This document shows positions 23,984-34,277 of a stretch of 64,000 nucleotides of DNA, piece by piece. This DNA comes from Roseomonas sp. AR75. Its GTDB lineage: Bacteria; Pseudomonadota; Alphaproteobacteria; Acetobacterales; Acetobacteraceae. Location: assembly GCF_005222815.1 (NCBI RefSeq), contig NZ_STGB01000003.1, positions 186,001-250,000 on the forward strand, read 5' to 3'. Under the pieces are notes generated by a model. It worked only from the letters and a program-made list of their open reading frames with translations. It made no database searches and had not been told where the DNA came from. A program made the translations under genes and the position numbers. Position 1 is the stretch's first letter. Each line of letters opens with the position of its first letter.

Positions 23984-24484
23984 ATGATGCTCGCCACCAC
24001 GGCGCTGCTCGCCACCACGGCCATCCTCGCCATCGCCGCCTGGTCCGATCTCGCCACGCGCACCATCCCTGACTGGTGCAGCCTCGCCCTGCTCGCGCTG
24101 GGCATCGCCGTGCGGCTCGCCGAAGGGCCGACCGCGGCGCTTTCCTCCCTCGCCATGGCCTTCATCATCGGCTGCGGCTTCCTGATCCTGCATGCCCGGG
24201 GGTTCATCGGCGGCGGCGACGTCAAGCTCATCGCTGCGCTGGCCGTCGGAACGGCCCCCTCCGCCCTGCCCGACCTGCTCTTCGCCATCGGCCTCGCCGG
24301 AGGTGCCCTCGGCGTCGCCTATCTCGTCATGTCGCGCTTCATGCCGAGGCCCGCGCTCCGCCCCAATGCCGCGCTGCCCATGCGCGTGGCCGTGGTGGAG
24401 GCGAACCGCATCGCGCGCCGTGGCCCCCTGCCCTACGCCCTCGCCATCGCCGCCGGCACCATCGCGGCTGGCCTCGGAGCATAG
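23984..24484 (+). CDS. cpaA: prepilin peptidase CpaA (A24 family)
   Basis: 166 residues, the short TadV/CpaA type without the N-methyltransferase domain. Several hydrophobic helices. The two catalytic aspartates are visible: Asp22 in WSDLATRTIPDW and Asp79 in GFIGGGDVKL. It should cleave the leaders of the two Flp pilins and of TadE at the inner membrane. First gene after the flp hairpin; cpaB follows after 5 nt, starting a run of tightly packed assembly genes that reaches 32624. Confidence 0.92.
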   Translation: MMLATTALLATTAILAIAAWSDLATRTIPDWCSLALLALGIAVRLAEGPTAALSSLAMAFIIGCGFLILHARGFIGGGDVKLIAALAVGTAPSALPDLLFAIGLAGGALGVAYLVMSRFMPRPALRPNAALPMRVAVVEANRIARRGPLPYALAIAAGTIAAGLGA

Positions 24485-24489
24485 CCCCC

Positions 24490-25332
24490 ATGACCTGGCG
24501 TCGTCTGGCCATCGTCCTTCTGCTGCTTGCCGCCGGCGGCCTCGGTGGCATCGCCATGCGCGGTCACCAGGCCACCCCCGTGACGGAAGCCTCCGCCGCG
24601 CCCGCGCCGCCGCCGCCGCAGGTCGTGGCGCGCGTGCTTGCCGCGGCGCGGCCGCTGCGTTCCGGCACGCTGCTGAACGAGGCGGACATCGCGGTTGTCG
24701 AAGTGCCGACGCCGCCGGTGGATTCGCTGCTGGCCACCGCCTCCGCGATCTCCGACTTCCGCGGCGCGCTGGTGCGGCGCTTCGTCCCGCCGGGCTCGCC
24801 GCTGACCCGCGACGACATCATGCATCCGGGGGAGCGCGGCTTCCTCGCCGCGGTTCTGCGCCAGGGCTATCGTGCGATCAGCATAGGCGTGGATGCCGTC
24901 ACCGGCGCCGGCGGCCTGGTCGCCCCCGGCGACATCGTGGACCTGGTGCTGGTGCAGACGATGAACGCCAGCGAGGCGCCGGCCGCCCGCCGCGTGATCG
25001 CCGAGACGGTGCTGACCGGCATCCGCGTGATCGCGATCGACCAGCAGATCACCCAGGGCGGTCAGACCAGCGTGGTCGGCCAGCAGCGCGTGGCGCGCAC
25101 CGTCACGCTGGAAGTCACGCCCGAGGCGGCCGAGCGCGTCGCCGTGGCCGAGCAGCTCGGCCGCCTCGCCGTCACGGTGCGCGCCGCGCTCGACGAGGAG
25201 AAGGACCTGCGCACCGCGATGCCGGTGTTCGGCGGCGACGTCTCCACCGCGCTCGGCAGTTCCGCCATTCCCACGCCCGCCCGGATGCGCGTCATCCAGG
25301 GCAATGACGCCCAGGAGGTCACCTTCCGGTGA
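24490..25332 (+). CDS. cpaB: Flp pilus assembly protein CpaB (RcpC)
   Basis: 280 residues. An N-terminal membrane helix (about 5-23) precedes an SAF-type domain: AARPLRSGTLLNEADIAVVEVP. An RcpC/CpaB domain follows: RGFLAAVLRQGYRAISIGVDAVTGAGGLVAPGDIVDLVLV, TVLTGIRVIAIDQQ and RTVTLEVTPEAAERVAVAEQLGRL. CpaB sits in the periplasm and is thought to help the secretin channel. It overlaps cpaC by 4 nt (GTGA). Confidence 0.92.
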   Translation: MTWRRLAIVLLLLAAGGLGGIAMRGHQATPVTEASAAPAPPPPQVVARVLAAARPLRSGTLLNEADIAVVEVPTPPVDSLLATASAISDFRGALVRRFVPPGSPLTRDDIMHPGERGFLAAVLRQGYRAISIGVDAVTGAGGLVAPGDIVDLVLVQTMNASEAPAARRVIAETVLTGIRVIAIDQQITQGGQTSVVGQQRVARTVTLEVTPEAAERVAVAEQLGRLAVTVRAALDEEKDLRTAMPVFGGDVSTALGSSAIPTPARMRVIQGNDAQEVTFR

Positions 25333-26987
25333 AGCTGGTATCCCTGCCCCTTCTGGCGCTCGCGCTGGCTCCGGTCCAAGCGGAGGCGCTGGGCCTGGCC
25401 GGCCTTCGCGCCGGCGGCCTCCCCGGCGTGCAGCACGCCCGCCTCGGCGGCCATGCCGTCCTCTCCCTGCATGACGGCATCGCGCCGCTGGTCGCCACGC
25501 CAGTGCAGGCGACGATCCCGCCCGCGATCCCGCCGCGCAATTTCGCCCAGGCGCCGATGCGCCCGCTGCAGGACCGCACCGCGGCCGACCCCGCGCCGGC
25601 AGCGCCGCCGCCGCCCGTGCCGCTCCGGCTCGAGGCCGGGACAGGCCGTCTGCTGACGCTGCCCAGCGCGGCGACCACGGTGATCGCGGCCGATCCGCGC
25701 ATCGCGCGCGTGCAGCCCTCCTCCCCCACCAGCGTCTTCATCATGGCGGTGGACAACGGCCGGACCACCGTCGTCGCGACCAACGATCTCGGCCGCCCCG
25801 TGGCCGAATTCGATGTGACCGTCCATGGCGGACGTGCCCAGGGCGAACGCGCCGAGCGCGATGGCCCGGCGCCGCCGCGCCCGCTGAACGCCGGCGCGAT
25901 CGAATCGCAGATCCGTTCCCTGATGAGCGGGCCGGGCGCGGTGCGGGTGCGCGCCGCGGGCCGCACGCTGGTGCTCTCCGGCACCGTCTCCAATGCCGGC
26001 GAGGCACGGCGCATCGAGGCGATCGCGCGCGGCATGGCGAACCCCGACACGCAGATCATCAACGAGATCGGCGTGCTCTCCTCGATCCAGGTGAACATCC
26101 GGGTGCGCGTCGCCGAGATCTCGCGCGACCTGACGCGGCAATTCGGCTTCAACTGGCATGCGCTCGGCAACCCCGGGAACTGGGCCTATGGCCTGTCCAC
26201 CGGCGTCGCCGCCGGCCCCATCGCCAGCGTGATCGGCGGCTCCATCGGCTCGGGCGTCGCCGGCGCCTCGCCGCAGCGCTTCGGCTTCGGCTTCAACGAC
26301 GGCACCAACGACATCAACGGCATCGTCGATGCGCTGGCGGCCGACAACTTGGTGACGATCCTGGCCGAGCCGAACCTGACGGCGCAGTCGGGCGAGGTGG
26401 CGAGCTTCCTGGCCGGCGGCGAGTTCCCCATCCCGGTCGCGGGCAGCGGCACCAACGGGCAGGCGACCGTCACCATCGAGTTCAAGACCTTCGGCGTGAG
26501 CCTGGCCTTCGTGCCGATCGTGCTGGGCAACGACCGCCTGACGCTGCGCGTGCGCCCGGAGGTGAGCGAATTGTCCGACCAGGGCGCCATCAGCCTGCCG
26601 CTGGGCAACGGCACGATCCGCATCCCTGCCCTCGCGGTGCGCCGTGCCGAGACGACGATCGAGCTGGGCAGCGGGCAGAGCTTCGCGATCGCCGGCCTCC
26701 TGCAACGGAACACGGCTCAGCAGACCGAAGGCGTCAACGGCCTGACCGACATCCCCGTGCTGGGCGCGCTGTTCCGCTCCGACCGCTTCCAGCGGCGCGA
26801 GACGGAGCTGGTGATCATCGTGACGCCCTATCTGGTGCAGCCGGTCTCGAACCCGCAGGCGCTGACCGCGCCGACGGACAATTTCCGCCCGGCGACCAGC
26901 CTGGAGCGGATCCTGTTCAGCCGGCAGGTCTCTGCCATCCCGCCGGGCGCACCGATCCCGCCGGGCCTCGGCTTCCGGTTCGAGTGA
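25329..26987 (+). CDS. cpaC: type II/III secretion-like secretin CpaC (RcpA)
   Basis: 552 residues with a signal peptide (MKLVSLPLLALALAPVQA). An N-terminal secretin/BON-like region (about 105-210) with RLLTLPSAATTVIAADPRIARVQ and a hairpin domain with AGEARRIEAIARGMANPDTQIINEIGV lead to the secretin core: QVNIRVRVAEISRDLTRQFGFNW, LTAQSGEVASFLAGGEFPIPV and the final GLTDIPVLGALFRSDRFQRRETELVIIVTPYLVQP. It forms the outer-membrane channel for the Flp pilus. It starts with GTG overlapping the cpaB stop. The C-terminus is proline-rich. Confidence 0.94.
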   Translation: MKLVSLPLLALALAPVQAEALGLAGLRAGGLPGVQHARLGGHAVLSLHDGIAPLVATPVQATIPPAIPPRNFAQAPMRPLQDRTAADPAPAAPPPPVPLRLEAGTGRLLTLPSAATTVIAADPRIARVQPSSPTSVFIMAVDNGRTTVVATNDLGRPVAEFDVTVHGGRAQGERAERDGPAPPRPLNAGAIESQIRSLMSGPGAVRVRAAGRTLVLSGTVSNAGEARRIEAIARGMANPDTQIINEIGVLSSIQVNIRVRVAEISRDLTRQFGFNWHALGNPGNWAYGLSTGVAAGPIASVIGGSIGSGVAGASPQRFGFGFNDGTNDINGIVDALAADNLVTILAEPNLTAQSGEVASFLAGGEFPIPVAGSGTNGQATVTIEFKTFGVSLAFVPIVLGNDRLTLRVRPEVSELSDQGAISLPLGNGTIRIPALAVRRAETTIELGSGQSFAIAGLLQRNTAQQTEGVNGLTDIPVLGALFRSDRFQRRETELVIIVTPYLVQPVSNPQALTAPTDNFRPATSLERILFSRQVSAIPPGAPIPPGLGFRFE

Positions 26988-27000
26988 GGTGGAACGACAC

Positions 27001-27327
27001 ATGCGAAAGCCGAAGCTTCTTCTCTGGCTGCCGCTGGCGCTCGCCACCGGCGGCTGCATAGACCCCGAGCCGTACACCCGGCCGGGCACCTGGCAGGCCA
27101 CCGGCGCGAACGACGCCAACCTGCGCGCCATGGTGGTCGACCCCGCCCAGCTCACCCAGGGCGTCGCACCCGCCGTGCCCTCCACCGGCGAGGCGGCGGC
27201 TCTGGCCGCGGCCAGGCTGGGCGGGCCGCTGAGCGCGGGTGGCCAGGGCGGGGCGAATGCGGGTGCGCAACCAGTGAGGGGGATACCGGCCTTGCCGCCG
27301 CTATCGGGCAGCTATGTCAGCAACTAA
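27001..27327 (+). CDS. small lipoprotein in the cpaD position
   Basis: 108 residues. The lipoprotein signal LALATGGC places the lipidated Cys at residue 19; the mature part is short, rich in Ala/Gly/Pro, starts IDPEPYTRPGTWQATGAND and ends LSGSYVSN. The order cpaC - this gene - cpaE puts it where CpaD/RcpB stands in other Tad loci, and the PYxRPGTWxxTGAN stretch resembles the beginning of CpaD-type lipoproteins, but the usual CpaD C-terminal region is absent. The ATG at 27001 has GAGG upstream. It overlaps cpaE by 14 nt. A role at the outer membrane near the secretin is inferred from position. Confidence 0.7.
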   Translation: MRKPKLLLWLPLALATGGCIDPEPYTRPGTWQATGANDANLRAMVVDPAQLTQGVAPAVPSTGEAAALAAARLGGPLSAGGQGGANAGAQPVRGIPALPPLSGSYVSN

Positions 27328-28530
27328 TCTCGCGACGCGCAGCAACGAGACCGGCGCGACGGACCGCATCGAGGTCCTCGCCTTTCTCTCCGACGAGCAG
27401 AGCGAGGCGGCGCTGCGCGGCGGCCTCGGCGCCATGGTGGAGGATTTGCAGGTCCGTCGCGGCGCGGTGGCCGCGGCGATCCGCGCGATGGAGCGCGAGC
27501 CGACGCCCAAGGTGCTGATCGTGGACGTCGCCGGCATGGAGGATCCCACGCCGCAGCTCGAGGCGCTGGCCTCGGTCTGCGAGCCGGATGTGCGCGTGCT
27601 GGTGGTGGGCGACCGCGACGACCTGCCGCTCTATCGCCGCCTGACGCACGACCTCGGCGTGCATGAGTACATCTACAAGCCTCTCACCCGCGACCACGTG
27701 GCACGGCTGTTCGGGCCAGCCATCGCCGGCGCGGTGGTGGAGCGCGAAACCAGCAGCCGCGGCGGGCGCGTGGTCTCCGTGCTGAATGCCCGCGGCGGGT
27801 CGGGCGCGACGACCGTCGCCGCGAACCTGGCGCTCGAGATCTCCAGCATCACGCGCAGCCATGTCGCGCTGGTGGACCTGCATCTGCGCGGCGGCACCAT
27901 CGGCCTCTCGCTCGGCGTGAAGCCGGGCAGCGGCCTGCGCATCGCGCTGGAGCATCCCGACCGCGTGGACGCGCTGTTCCTGGAACGCGCGGCCATCCCG
28001 GTCGGCGACCGCGTGCGGGTGATCGCTGCGGAGGAGCCGATGGACGCGGCGCCGATGGCGAGCGCCGAGAGCGTCAAGCGGCTGCTGGAACTGCTTCGGC
28101 ACCGCTTCAACACCATCGTGGTGGATCTGCGCTCGCCGCCCGGCGGGGTGGAGAAGGCGGTGCTGGCGCAGTCGCGCCAGGTTCTGGTGACCTTCGGCCC
28201 CGATGTCGCCGGCGTGCGCGATGCGCTGGCGCTGAAGCGGCTGGTGCTGGCGCAGGGCGCGGGCGCACACCCGCTGCTGGTGCTGAACCGCCTCGGCATC
28301 CCCGGCGGACTGACCCTGCCGCTGGTCGAGGAGGGTCTCGGTGGGCGGCCGGATTGCGTGCTGCCCTGGCAGCCCAAGCAGATCCTGCGCGCGCTGAACC
28401 TGGGCAAGCCGGCCAACGCGGCCTCCCCCGCGCTGAAGCGCGCGCTGGCGCCACTGGTGCGCGAGGTGTCCGGCACCGCGACCGAGCGGCGCCGCGGCGG
28501 GGGCGGCCTGTTCGGCTGGCTGCGCCGCGC

Positions 28531-28534
<4 letters not shown>
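27314..28534 (+). CDS. cpaE: CpaE/TadZ family pilus-localisation ATPase
   Basis: 406 residues. The N-terminal 20-140 region is receiver-like (KVLIVDVAGM, VLVVGDRDDLPLYRRLTHDLGVHEYIYKPL) but lacks a clear set of phosphorylation residues. From about 155 a MinD/ParA-type ATPase follows with a deviant Walker A, GGSGATTVAANLA, then ALVDLHLRGG and IVVDLRSP. The C-terminus is basic (RRRGGGGLFGWLRRA). CpaE proteins place the Tad machine in the cell, often at a pole. The start overlaps the lipoprotein gene; the stop overlaps the cpaF ATG. Confidence 0.92.
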
Positions 28535-29900
<1,366 letters not shown>

Positions 29901-29904
<4 letters not shown>

Positions 29905-30845
29905 ACCCGCTGTTCGCCGCCGGCGCCGTGGTGCTGCTGCTCGCCGGGCTCGCGCTGCTGTTCAGCAACCGCGACGACCGCACGCTGAAGGAGCGGCTGG
30001 CCTTGCAGTCCGGCCGCGCGCAACTCCGTCGCGCCGTCGCCGAGCAATCGGTGATCGCGCGACCGGTGGCGCGGGGCGGCTTCGGCATGCGGATCTCCGG
30101 CTGGGTCGGCGTCGCGCCGGGCGTCCTGCCGATGCGGCGCATGCCCATCCCGATCGTTCTGGTGCTGGCCGGCACCGTGGGCGGTCTGGCGGCCTGGGGC
30201 GGCACCATGGTGGTCGGCGGTTTCCCGGCGGTGATCCTCGGCCTGGTCGGCGCGCTCGGCACGCTGCGCATGATCTTCCTGTGGGAGCTCGGCAAGCATC
30301 GCGACGAGGCGTTCCGGCAGATTCCGGACGCGATCGGGCTGATGGTCCGCGCGGTGCGCGCGGGCCTGCCGATCGGCGAGGCGGTGCGCAGCGTCGCGCG
30401 CGAGATGCCGGACCCGACACGCGCCGAGTTCCAGCGCCTGCTGGGCGAGACGGCGATCGGCACGCCGCTCGACAAGGCGCTGTGGGGCATCTACGAGCGC
30501 ACCAACCTGCGCGAATACGCCTTCCTCTCGGTGGTCATCGGCCTGCAGTCGCAGACTGGCGGCAGCCTGGCGGAGGCGCTGGACAACATCGGCGACATCG
30601 TGCGCAAGCGCGTGGCGATGGCGGCGAAGGCGCAGGCGCTGGCAGGGCAGGCCAAGGCCTCAGCCGGCATCCTGGTGGCGCTGCCGCCCTTCGCCGGCAC
30701 CGCCGTCTCCTTCATCAAGCCCGGCTATCTCGACGCGCTCTTCGTCGATTCCCGCGGCAACAGCCTGCTCACGACGGCTGTCGTGCTGCTCAGCATGGGC
30801 CTGCTCGTGATCCGGACCATGATCAAGCGGAGCACCTCGGAATGA
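29901..30845 (+). CDS. tadB: Tad inner-membrane platform protein TadB (type II secretion F domain)
   Basis: 314 residues. Membrane helices near 3-22, 80-100 and 105-125, a type II secretion F domain at about 150-275 (QIPDAIGLMVRAVRAGLPIGEAVRSVAREMPDPTRAEFQRL, LSVVIGLQSQTGGSLAEALDNI) and a last helix near 290-308. With TadC it forms the inner-membrane base that CpaF drives. Start and stop both overlap neighbours by 4 nt; the downstream overlap is with a 58-codon reading frame, not with tadC itself. Confidence 0.93.
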
Positions 30846-31018
30846 TCACCGTCACCAAGCGCCACGACGCCCGCATTTCCGCCGCCGGCCGGGCCGCGCG
30901 GGCGGCGATCCTGGTGCCCGAGGCCGATCTCGGCGTCGCGCAGCTGCGCGCCACGCGCGCGGCGCAGCGCCGCTGGCGGCTGAAGGCATTGGCCTGCCTG
31001 AAGCGGAAGACCCGATGA
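30842..31018 (+). CDS. 58-residue basic protein of unknown function between tadB and tadC
   Basis: ATG at 30842 overlaps the tadB stop (ATGA), and its TGA overlaps the tadC ATG at 31015 in the same way, so it looks translationally coupled on both sides. The protein starts MITVTKRHDARISAAGR, is rich in Arg/Ala with a basic end (RWRLKALACLKRKTR), and has no membrane segment or recognised domain. It is not the usual start of TadC, which has its own hydrophobic N-terminus. It may be a small regulator or assembly factor of the pilus platform, or a spacer that couples translation; homology is unknown. Confidence 0.6.
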   Translation: MITVTKRHDARISAAGRAARAAILVPEADLGVAQLRATRAAQRRWRLKALACLKRKTR

Positions 31019-31941
31019 GCCCGCTCCTCGCCGGGCTGATCGCGGCCGGCCTTCTTGCGATCGTGGCGATCGCGCTGGCCGCCAACGAGCTCACCGAGCA
31101 CCGCATGGCCGAGCGCGTGCGCCGCGCCGCCATCGGCGTCACGCCGGAGGCCGCGCCGAAGCGCAGCTTCGCCAGCATGGGCGCTTCCATGCTGCGCCTG
31201 CTCGATGTCAGCGGCCTGGTGCGCTTCATGGCTTCGCAGCAGGACCGGGTTCAGGTGGAGCGCACGCTGGTGCCGCTCGGCGTGCCCGCGACGATGGCGG
31301 CGCCGCTGCTGGTGGCGTTGAAGCTGGTCTTCCTGGTGGCCGGCCCGGCGGTCGCGATGGCCTACCATGCGGCCAACGGCTCCGGCGGCAGCCCGATGCT
31401 GCCGCTGCTGGTCGGCGCCGGCGTCGGCGTGCTGGCGCCGAACATGATCCTTTCGCAGCTGCGCAAGCGGCGTGTCGCCGCGCTGAACCGCGGCATGGCC
31501 GATACGCTGGACCTCCTGGTGGTCTGCGCCGAAGCTGGCCTTGGCCTGGAAAGCGCCATCGACCGCGTGGCGAACGACCTGCGCCGCGCCAACCCCGCGA
31601 TGTCGCTGGAATTCGCCCAGCTCTCGCAGGAGATGCGGCTGATGCCCGACCGCAGCTCCGCCATGGAGCGCTTCGCGGAGCGCGCCGAGGTGGACGGCCT
31701 GCGCCGCGTCGCCGCCACGCTGTCCCAGGCGATGCGCTACGGCACGCCGCTCGGCACCGCGCTGCGCGCGCTCGCCGCCGATGAGCGCCAGGCACGGCTG
31801 ATCCGCATGGAGGAAAAGGCCGCGCGGCTGCCCGCGCTGCTGGTGCTGCCGCTGATCCTGTTCATCCTGCCGCCCCTGTTCCTCGTGCTGGTCGGCCCTT
31901 CGATCCTCCAGCTCTTCGATGCCGTCGGAGCCATGCAATGA
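31015..31941 (+). CDS. tadC: Tad inner-membrane platform protein TadC (type II secretion F domain)
   Basis: 308 residues. N-terminal helix (about 4-22), two helices around 95-150, a type II secretion F domain (RGMADTLDLLVVCAEAGLGLESAIDRVANDL, LAQLSQEMRLMPDR-type stretch, RVAATLSQAMRYGTPLGTALRALA) and a last helix LLVLPLILFILPPLFLVLVG. Partner of TadB in the pilus platform. The overlap with the upstream small gene and with the downstream TPR gene (ATGA at 31938) keeps the operon unbroken. Confidence 0.93.
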   Translation: MSPLLAGLIAAGLLAIVAIALAANELTEHRMAERVRRAAIGVTPEAAPKRSFASMGASMLRLLDVSGLVRFMASQQDRVQVERTLVPLGVPATMAAPLLVALKLVFLVAGPAVAMAYHAANGSGGSPMLPLLVGAGVGVLAPNMILSQLRKRRVAALNRGMADTLDLLVVCAEAGLGLESAIDRVANDLRRANPAMSLEFAQLSQEMRLMPDRSSAMERFAERAEVDGLRRVAATLSQAMRYGTPLGTALRALAADERQARLIRMEEKAARLPALLVLPLILFILPPLFLVLVGPSILQLFDAVGAMQ

Positions 31942-32624
31942 TGCGCCGCCTCGCCACGCCGCTGATCGCCGTGCTGCTGCTCTCGGGCTGTGCCGGCGCG
32001 CAGCGCACCGCCTCCTCCCCCGATGTCGAGCGCCAGCTTCGCGTCGCCGCCGCGGCGGAACGCGGGGGCAATGCAGGCATGGCGCTGCAGGTCTATGCGA
32101 GCGCCTACCAGCAGCATCCCGACGACGCCGAGGTCGCCGCGCGCTACAGCAAGATGCTGCTGCAGAACGGGGACCCCGAGCGCGCCCGCGACGTGCTGGC
32201 CGAGGCGCGCCGCCGCAACCCGCGCGACCCGGTGCTGCTGCAGACCGAAGCGCGCGTGCTGCTGGAAGTCGGTCAGCCGCAGCAGGCGTTGGCGCTGTTC
32301 GACGAGCATCTGCGCTGGTCGCGCGCTGATGCGAAGTCGCTGAACGGCCGCGGCATCGCGCTCGACATGCTGGGCCGGCATGCGGAAGCGCGCGCCGCCT
32401 ATCGCACGGCGCAGGCGGCCGATCCGCAGAACGCCGTGATCACCGGCAACCTGGCGCTGTCGCTGATGCTGACCGGCTGCACGGAAGGTGCCGAGGCGGT
32501 GCTGGCGTCCACGCCGCGCAGCGTCGCCACCTCCGGCTGGATCAACCAGATCCGCGGCACCGCGCCGGGCTTCGGCGCGCTGCGCGGCAGCGCCGGCGGC
32601 GATCCCTGCGCGGGCCTAAGCTGA
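31938..32624 (+). CDS. tadD: TadD-like tetratricopeptide-repeat lipoprotein
   Basis: 228 residues. The signal peptide ends in a lipobox VLLLSGC (Cys18). TPR-like helix pairs follow: GNAGMALQVYASAYQQHPDDAEVAARYSKMLL, GDPERARDVLAEARRRNPRDPVLLQTEARVLLEVGQPQQAL, and NGRGIALDMLGRHAEARAAYRTAQAADPQNAVI. Tad loci commonly end with TadD, a TPR lipoprotein thought to act as a pilotin. It is the last plus-strand gene of the locus; its 3' end overlaps the convergent dinB by 9 bp. Confidence 0.88.
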   Translation: MMRRLATPLIAVLLLSGCAGAQRTASSPDVERQLRVAAAAERGGNAGMALQVYASAYQQHPDDAEVAARYSKMLLQNGDPERARDVLAEARRRNPRDPVLLQTEARVLLEVGQPQQALALFDEHLRWSRADAKSLNGRGIALDMLGRHAEARAAYRTAQAADPQNAVITGNLALSLMLTGCTEGAEAVLASTPRSVATSGWINQIRGTAPGFGALRGSAGGDPCAGLS

Positions 32625-33887
32625 GCCCGGCCCGCGCTTCGGCAGCCCGCGGCCGCTGACCACGGCTTCGGCGCCGAAGCGCGCACGCAGCGCATCCACC
32701 GCCTGCCACTTCGCCGCCCGCCGCGCCGAATCGGGGTCTGCCAGGTCCGGCAGGTCGGCGGTGTCGCCCGCCACCAGCGGCTGCGCGCCGATGCCGATCA
32801 GGCGGAACGCCGCGCCCGTCGCCTCCTTCGCCAGCAGCGGCTGCACCGCGCGGAACAGCGTCTCCGGCAGGCGTGTGGCGCGCGCCAGGCGAGCGTGGCG
32901 GCTGCGCGTCTCGAAGCCGGCGGTCTTGAGCTTCAGCACGACGCCGCCGGCGGCGAGGTCCTTCTCCTTCAGCCGGCGGGCCAGCTTCTCGCACATCCTC
33001 CACAGCGGGCGTTCCAGCTCGGCCAGGGTGCGCAGATCGGTGTCGAAGGTGGTTTCGGCCGAGATGGACTTCGCCTCGCGATCCGGTGTGACGCGCCGCG
33101 CATCCTCGCCGCGGGCACGTGCGACCAGGCCCGGGCCTTCCTCGCCGAAGCGCCGGGCCGCCTCACGCGGGTCGAGCAGCGCAAGCTGGCCGAGCCGGGT
33201 GAAGCCCGCCCCTTCCAGGCGCCGGGCGAGCGCAGGCCCGACACCGGGCAGCAGCCCGACGGGCTTGTCGGCGAGCCACTCCGCCGCCTCGCTGCCCAGC
33301 ACGGCGAAGCCGCGCGGCTTGTCGCGCTCGGCCGCGAGCTTCGCCAGCAGCCGGTTGCGCGCCAGGCCGATCGATACGGTGATGCCGATCTCCCGCTCCA
33401 CCTGCCGCGCGAAGCGCGCGAGCACGACGGCCGGCGGCGCCTTGTGCAGCGTCGCGGTGCCCGAGAGGTCGAGCGCGGCTTCGTCGATGGACAGCGGCTG
33501 CACCAGCGGCGTCAGCGCCTCCATCAGCGCGCGCACCTGGCGTGCGGCGGCGACGTATTTCGCCATGTCCGGCTTGATCACCACGGCGTCCGGGCAGGCG
33601 GCCAGCGCCTTGAACATCGGCATCGCACTGCGCACCCCGCGGGTGCGCGCGACGTAGCAGGCCGCCGAGACCACGCCGCGCTTGCCGCCGCCGACGATCA
33701 CCGGCTTCGTCAGCAGTTCCGGCCGGTCGCGCTTCTCGACCGAGGCGTAGAAGGCATCGCAATCGACATGCGCGACCGAGAGGGCGAACAATTCGTCATG
33801 CGCCACCACGCGCCGTGAGCCGCAGGCCGGGCATGCGGCGAAGGCGGCTGCGGCGGCGTGATCGCAATCGCGGCAGAGCGCCGGCAT
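32616..33887 (-). CDS. dinB: DNA polymerase IV (Y-family) with N-terminal zinc ribbon
   Basis: 423 residues. An N-terminal CRDC...CPAC pair (residues 5-8, 19-22) suggests a small zinc ribbon absent from the E. coli protein. The Y-family core is intact: HVDCDAFYASVE (catalytic Asp), SAACYVARTRGVRSAMPMFKA, LSIDEAALDLSGT (second catalytic Asp-Glu), SIGLARNRLLAKLAAERDKPRGF and the helix-hairpin-helix LLPGVGPALARRLEGAG, then the little-finger domain. It performs translesion synthesis. The start lies 1 nt from the stop of the upstream membrane-protein gene, so it ends a four-gene minus-strand run. No imuA/imuB or lexA gene is nearby. Confidence 0.92.
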   Translation of the reverse strand: MPALCRDCDHAAAAAFAACPACGSRRVVAHDELFALSVAHVDCDAFYASVEKRDRPELLTKPVIVGGGKRGVVSAACYVARTRGVRSAMPMFKALAACPDAVVIKPDMAKYVAAARQVRALMEALTPLVQPLSIDEAALDLSGTATLHKAPPAVVLARFARQVEREIGITVSIGLARNRLLAKLAAERDKPRGFAVLGSEAAEWLADKPVGLLPGVGPALARRLEGAGFTRLGQLALLDPREAARRFGEEGPGLVARARGEDARRVTPDREAKSISAETTFDTDLRTLAELERPLWRMCEKLARRLKEKDLAAGGVVLKLKTAGFETRSRHARLARATRLPETLFRAVQPLLAKEATGAAFRLIGIGAQPLVAGDTADLPDLADPDSARRAAKWQAVDALRARFGAEAVVSGRGLPKRGPGSA

Positions 33888-33888
33888 G

Positions 33889-34275
33889 TCAGGCGCGCCG
33901 CCGCACCAGCGGCATCAGCGCGAAGGCCGCCATGAGCGTCAGGCCGATGCGGCCATCCGGCGTGCGCACCCGTTGCGCCCAGAACGCGCGCCCACCGAGC
34001 AGCGCGTCCAGCGCGCTTTCCGCCGCCACCAGCAGCAGCAGGGCGACGATTCCCATCGTCAAGCGTGCGGCGGGGGTGGGCGGGACATCGAGCATCCGCG
34101 CGGCCCAGGGGGCGACGACGATCATGGCCCCGAGCATCGGCACTGCCTCCACCAGGATGGCGCCAACCGCGCCGATGCGCGGCTCCAGCACCAGGATGCG
34201 GAACGGGCCGAGCAGGAAGCCCAGGCCGAACAGCACGGCGAAATACAACGCGCCCGCCGCTGCCGCCCCGGCCAT
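33889..34275 (-). CDS. small membrane protein of unknown function
   Basis: 128 residues with about four hydrophobic helices: AGALYFAVLFGLGFLLGPF, GAILVEAVPMLGAMIVVAP, RLTMGIVALLLLVAAESALDAL and IGLTLMAAFALMPLVRRR. The first half (LGFLLGPFRILVLEPRIGAVGAILVEAVPM) suggests a conserved hypothetical inner-membrane family, but none is named with confidence. The ATG at 34275 follows GGTGAG; a GTG at 34281 overlapping the upstream stop is the alternative. It sits between the membrane-anchored receiver gene and dinB in one tight cluster. Confidence 0.75.
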   Translation of the reverse strand: MAGAAAAGALYFAVLFGLGFLLGPFRILVLEPRIGAVGAILVEAVPMLGAMIVVAPWAARMLDVPPTPAARLTMGIVALLLLVAAESALDALLGGRAFWAQRVRTPDGRIGLTLMAAFALMPLVRRRA

Positions 34276-34277
34276 GC

